In this document: in pieces, positions 60,561-64,000 of the stretch
Position numbering within the stretch: position 1 is the stretch's first letter
Layout: every line of letters begins with the position of its first letter
Assembly (NCBI GenBank): GCA_964017235.1
Contig: OZ024938.1
Span: 49,760,332 to 49,824,331 of the forward strand
Direction of reading: 5' to 3'
Length of the DNA: 64,000 bases
Source: Sabellastarte sp. h YS-2021
Taxonomy: Eukaryota > Annelida > Polychaeta > Sabellida > Sabellidae
The notes under the pieces: model-generated
Databases searched by the model: none
Told to the model about the DNA's origin: nothing
What the model saw: only the letters and a program-made list of their open reading frames with translations
Program-made: the position numbers and the translations under genes

Positions 60561-63097
60561 GTGGAACCACAATCACAAAGTGTTAGCATAAATTTATTAG
60601 ATTAAATTACATTGAATTGATTTTATTTTAGCATTAAACTATACAAAAGCAGTCAAAAGTAATTTGATTTAAGCAAAACGTGAATAGTTCGAATAACATG
60701 ACATCTCCAATAAAAATTGACGTACGATGTGAAAATTTGTCATTTATTGTACACACCGTGTGCGTCATACAGTACCTTATGGATATACCAAATCCCACAA
60801 GATATGAGGTGTCATGGAAGGCTGCCCCCATCAATATTCACCTCCCTTTTCCCCCTGGATCCTCCAACTATATTTTATAGTCAAGTATCCTTGATTCGAG
60901 GGTCTTGTTAATTGATTCGAGTGTTGCCGTTTTTCTTGGATATACGAGCATCTATTTCACTTTTTATAACATGAAATGGTGCTTTGGTGTTTATAGTTTT
61001 ATCAAACACATCCAAATTGCTGCAAAATAAAATATTTAGATGTGAAATATATAAGCTCGTAACTAAAACGCTAAAACTCGCGAATCACCAAGACGTAAGG
61101 CTACCCCATTCACACAGGCGGCCAGTATAATAGTATATTGCCCTGCTTCCATTTATCGCCAGGCAAATTTAAAATAGACCTAACTTGGAAAACATCTGAA
61201 ACGTGTTCAGTGGGTAGATCTATTTCTAAACAGAATATGACAAATGCACACAAAAAGGCCATGAAAGTGCATTCATATGATTTTTTTTAATTTGATTTTG
61301 GTGTTGCGCCTTAGAGTCTGCCTAGCAGACATTATGCGATATAAAAGTACAGAATAGAATAGAAAGAAGATATATGGTTGTTACAGAAATATGAACATTT
61401 TATTTACAAGTAGTGGTAATCGATACCTGGCAATTAATGGTCACAAGGCAGTTGGAAATATTATTCAGCAGCAGAAGTGCCTTCCATGACACCTCATATC
61501 TTGTGGGATTTGGTATATCCATAAGGTATGACGCATATGGCCACTAATTGGACACGGTGTGTACAATGAATGACAAATTTTCACATCGTAAATCATCTGA
61601 GTATTTTAAATGTATGCACCAAAAAGGGTTTAGTTTGGAAGCTAAACTTCTAGGCCATTTTCTCCCTAATATATATTGATTGTGAACTGATTAGTTTTTG
61701 GTGCATAATTGATGTATTTATATCTTTGATGTTAGTTTGAAAATATACTATAGGTATTGGCAGATTAGGTTTCAAACTGATCGTTTATCTAAATTTGCAG
61801 TGTCTTCATTATATTACAGGAAGATGAAGAGAGTCAAGAGACAGATGATTCTGAATCAAGTGAATCATTTGAGGAGGTTTGTACTATGCAGTATAATGCA
61901 TCTATATTATCAGATAAATTTTAAAGCAGTGATAATATTTCTTACAGCATTATTATTTATTTTGTCCTTGTGTCTTGTAATATTTCTTTGTCATATTTGT
62001 CATCACTTGGATTTAAGGACATGTTTATCAAAATTAAAAACCAGGTGCTAAATATTTTAACTTTAGTGTACCACTACTTCTTTTTCAGGTGTTCAAACAG
62101 TTAATGATATAACCATGTTTAAGAAAAGTATGGTATATTTATTTTGCATTCTGCAAGTAATTACCAAAAGAGAATAGGAAAATTCTTATGTTTATATAAA
62201 CATGATACAGTTGATGGTAAAAAAAACTTTTTTCTCTCTTGCAGGAAGAGGTAGAACCAAGATTGAAGTATGAAAGGATTGGTAATGACGTAAATGATAT
62301 TTTTTGCAAGGATGCAGCTAGCTGCATGGCAGTGCACACAAAGGTTAGTGTTTACACCACAAGTCAATCTTATTCTTTATTCATTCATGATATTGAAGCT
62401 CCTTAGTAAATTATTATTCTGAAAAATGCATGCGCTTAAACTCTGTTAAATCAAACCTCAAGTAACCAGAAAAAAAATTTCCACGTAAAACAAAGTTTCA
62501 GAAAACAGTAAAAGGCCCTTTAAGGGCCTTGCATTAAGAATTATTTTTCAAAGTTCTATTTTGAATCAGATAAATTTTTCGAAGTTCTACTTAAAACAGT
62601 TTTATCAATATCGTTACATGTCTGTATGTCAATATTTTTCTATTTCTTTCTTCATTTGTGGGTGATGCTCTTGAACCAACCATGTCACTTTATATGACAG
62701 TTTGTGGCCTTGGGTACACATTGGGGAACTATCCATATATTGGATCAGATGGGAAATAACATTAAAGAACTGTCACCGGTAATGTTGGTCTTGTATATTC
62801 CCAGTAACTGACTGAATATTCTGTTTTACAATTTAAAAATATTATTGTAAAAAAAATTATAAAGCAATTCAAAGATTAATATATTTAGAGATAGATTTTT
62901 ATAATTGATTTTTTAATTATATAACAGATGAAAAAATAAATTTCATGTACTTGAAATTGGTATGAATTTTGGGTGTTTATGGGTTACTTTTGTTATGATT
63001 ATGTTCATGATTTGTTGTGCAGCATGTGACAACAATAAACCAGATCAGTATAGATGACAATGGAGACTACATGGCAAGCTGTTCTGATGATGGAAAG
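60546..63097 (+). CDS. VPS41: VPS41, N-terminal part (partial, continues beyond the right edge)
   Basis: VPS41 is a subunit of the HOPS tethering complex, which drives fusion of late endosomes, autophagosomes and AP-3 vesicles with lysosomes. Confident exons are 61820-61876, 62245-62343, 62701-62778 and 63023-63097, all phase 0 with canonical splice sites, giving 103 codons. They read through an acidic N-terminus (EESQETDDSESSESFEE), then VEPRLKYERIGN, KDAASCMAVHTK, FVALGTHWGTIHILDQMG and INQISIDDNGDYMASCSDDG. This follows the animal VPS41 N-terminus and the first blade of its WD40-like beta-propeller. The first exon is uncertain: ATG at 60,546 (MATKT) with a weak GTGGAA donor is the best candidate. 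The rest of the propeller, the clathrin repeat and the RING end lie outside. Confidence 0.92.
61295..61362 (+). mobile_element. LINE 3' tail
   Basis: GCGCCTTAGAGTCTGCCTAG with a short inverted repeat, then TATAAAAGTACAGAATAGAA; same tail type as 1,024-1,090. Confidence 0.6.
61820..61876 (+). CDS. VPS41: VPS41 exon (acidic N-terminal stretch)
   Basis: Nineteen codons, EDEESQETDDSESSESFEE, between TATTACAG and GTTTGT. Glu/Asp/Ser richness and position match the acidic N-terminus of VPS41. Confidence 0.88.
62245..62343 (+). CDS. VPS41: VPS41 exon (start of beta-propeller)
   Basis: Thirty-three codons: EEVEPRLKYERIGNDVNDIF then CKDAASCMAVHTK. LKYER and KDAASCM are strongly conserved VPS41 motifs. 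Acceptor CTTGCAG, donor GTTAGT. Confidence 0.96.
62701..62778 (+). CDS. VPS41: VPS41 exon (propeller strand, ALGTHWG)
   Basis: Twenty-six codons, FVALGTHWGTIHILDQMGNN then IKELSP, corresponding to the vertebrate FLALGTHYG segment. Acceptor ATGACAG, donor GGTAATG. Confidence 0.96.
63023..63097 (+). CDS. VPS41: VPS41 exon (propeller strand, SDDGK)
   Basis: Twenty-five codons, HVTTINQISIDDNGDYMA then SCSDDGK, ending at a GTGGGT donor. No further VPS41 exon is seen up to 64,000; the following intron holds a MITE interrupted by a Penelope-like fragment. Confidence 0.96.
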
Positions 63098-63168
63098 GTG
63101 GGTAGACTATTTTAACTACAAAAAAATTACTCTGTGTAAGTTGAACCAGTGTAAGTCAACTGCATGTA

Positions 63169-63780
63169 GAGCAAGAAATTTAAAATTCAGAAGAATGTCA
63201 TATACCTGATTACCTGCTCCAAATGCAACAAACATTATGTGGGAGAAACCTCACGCGCATTTAGACAAAGAATGTATGAACACAGACATTCTGTACAAAA
63301 GGCAGATAAAATAGACACCCCTTTCTCACGTCACTTCACAAGTGATGGACATAATCACAAAAACATGCAATACTCTGTGCTAGAGTGGTGTACACCAAAG
63401 TTTGAAGCACCCAATACTTCCAAGCGTAGGCGTATTGAGTTGTCCTGGATATTCAAACTGCACTCTCTGGCTCCCATAAGCATAAACCAATTTGTGTGAT
63501 TCTTCTTGGTTATTATCCTGACTATAATGCACTCAGTAGTCACCCTTCTTTCTTCTTTAAATTTAAAATTCATCCACATATCTGAAATTTGCCACATGTG
63601 GAAATACTTATAAAATTACTGAATTTAGGTGAGATATGTTGACTGTATTGTAGATTAAGGCTTTCAGAACTGAAAATACCAAGTTTAAGCCAAAACATCA
63701 TTTTTTTCATTGAATTACTAGTAGCTAAGATCTTAGAGGTGGCAAATTTTAAATTCTGGCGAATTTTAGATTCCTTACTC
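63169..63780 (-). mobile_element. palindromic MITE, family GAGTAAG, copy E, interrupted
   Basis: Diverged termini (GAGCAAGAAATTTAAAATTC left, CCTTACTC right) and the family interior at 63,572-63,780. A 370-bp Penelope-like fragment sits just inside the left terminus. Confidence 0.7.
63189..63558 (+). pseudogene. Penelope-like GIY-YIG endonuclease fragment with 13-bp target duplication
   Basis: The open frame from about 63,196 to 63,499 reads NVIYLITCSKCNKHYVGETS then RAFRQRMYEHRHSVQ ... RRRIELSWIFKLHSLAPI. The VIYLI..C..C...YVGET.R....R..EH pattern is a GIY-YIG nuclease as found at the C-terminus of Penelope-like retroelements. The reverse transcriptase part is missing, consistent with 5' truncation. 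The exact 13-bp direct repeat AAATTTAAAATTC flanks it (63,176-63,188 and 63,559-63,571). The frame is intact. Confidence 0.8.
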
Positions 63781-64000
63781 AATGAGTGGAACCAGTTTTG
63801 AGATAGCAAAAGGGCTGAGTTACAGTTTCTGAATTTAAACTAGATATAACTTGTTCCGAATCCTATTGATATCCCAGACTGTAGTGACACAGGACCAAGT
63901 TTACTTTTACCATGGTAAAAGTTTTATAGACTTATAGGTATACATATATATTGCCTAAAGTTTCCAAATGTATATCAAGTATTGACGGAATTGAAACATA
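63781..64000 (+). other. VPS41 intron; possible start of another ACTAGA-type repeat
   Basis: AAACTAGATATAACTTGTTC at 63,838 resembles the 5' ends of the other ACTAGA elements, but the window ends before this can be judged. Confidence 0.25.

Larger units (their letters stand above)
60087..61590. repeat. three-part inverted duplication at the VPS41 5' end
   Basis: A plus-strand block 60,723-60,865 is repeated inverted in two separated parts: its left part at 61,481-61,590 and its right part at 60,087-60,131. The split falls exactly at TCATGGAAG|GCTGCC. In the plus copy one frame reads DVRCENLSFIVHTVCVIQY and SWKAAPINIHLPFPPGSS. The 60,131 copy continues KKKTARKASS then stop on the minus strand. 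The protein family is not recognised. Confidence 0.75.

Overview
The window is eukaryotic and animal. Coding exons are short and scattered, with canonical GT-AG introns, in AT-rich DNA full of transposon remnants. The repeats (ACTAGA-starting elements with internal tandem arrays, GGTCA-rich satellites, tRNA- and 5S-related SINE-like pieces, many TIR elements) look like a bivalve mollusc or close lophotrochozoan relative. That species call is an inference. No bacterial features (operons, RBSs, CRISPR) are present.

Two protein-coding genes are supported, head to head. (1) A POU class 6 transcription factor (POU6F2-like) on the minus strand has eleven coding exons from 45,726 down to the stop at 7,725. 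I joined them by hand. Splice phases agree at all ten introns and the exons sum to 1,689 nt (562 codons plus stop). The N-terminal half is Ser/Thr/Gln/Ala-rich low complexity; the C-terminal part is a POU-specific domain plus a POU homeodomain. (2) The N-terminal end of VPS41 (HOPS complex) is on the plus strand. Four phase-0 exons lie between 61,820 and 63,097, with a possible first exon at 60,546. The gene runs off the right edge. A candidate 5' noncoding exon of the POU gene ends at a strong splice donor at 59,703, so the two genes probably share a compact promoter region. From memory, human VPS41 and POU6F2 are also adjacent and head to head on 7p14, so this looks like old microsynteny.

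Layout: 1-7.7 kb is POU 3' flank, with a LINE fragment, a 32-bp minisatellite, MITEs, and heat-shock-element-like repeats at the stop codon. 7.7-13.4 kb holds the last seven POU exons, with a piggyBac-like MITE, another MITE and a short Helentron-like copy in introns. 13.4-35.7 kb is one 22-kb intron made largely of repeats: Helentron-like elements with about 160-bp or 350-bp internal units, GGTCA satellites, a palindrome-centred array, a 763-bp tandem array, and a roughly 190-bp satellite hit by two hAT elements. 35.7-45.7 kb holds the first four coding exons and a second, near-identical 3.25-kb Helentron-like copy. 45.8-59.7 kb is the first intron, with an 88-bp repeat, nested DNA transposons, a 5S-like sequence and SINE pieces. 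59.7-64 kb is the promoter region, an unusual inverted duplication, and the start of VPS41 with a Penelope-like insertion.

The two genes act in different processes (transcription versus endolysosomal fusion) and are linked by position only. The most notable structural finding is a set of repeat families that share a 5' ACTAGA end. In at least two of them a subterminal repeat is repeated in a 3' hairpin, a Helentron/HINE-like design that carries satellite arrays into the introns of one gene.
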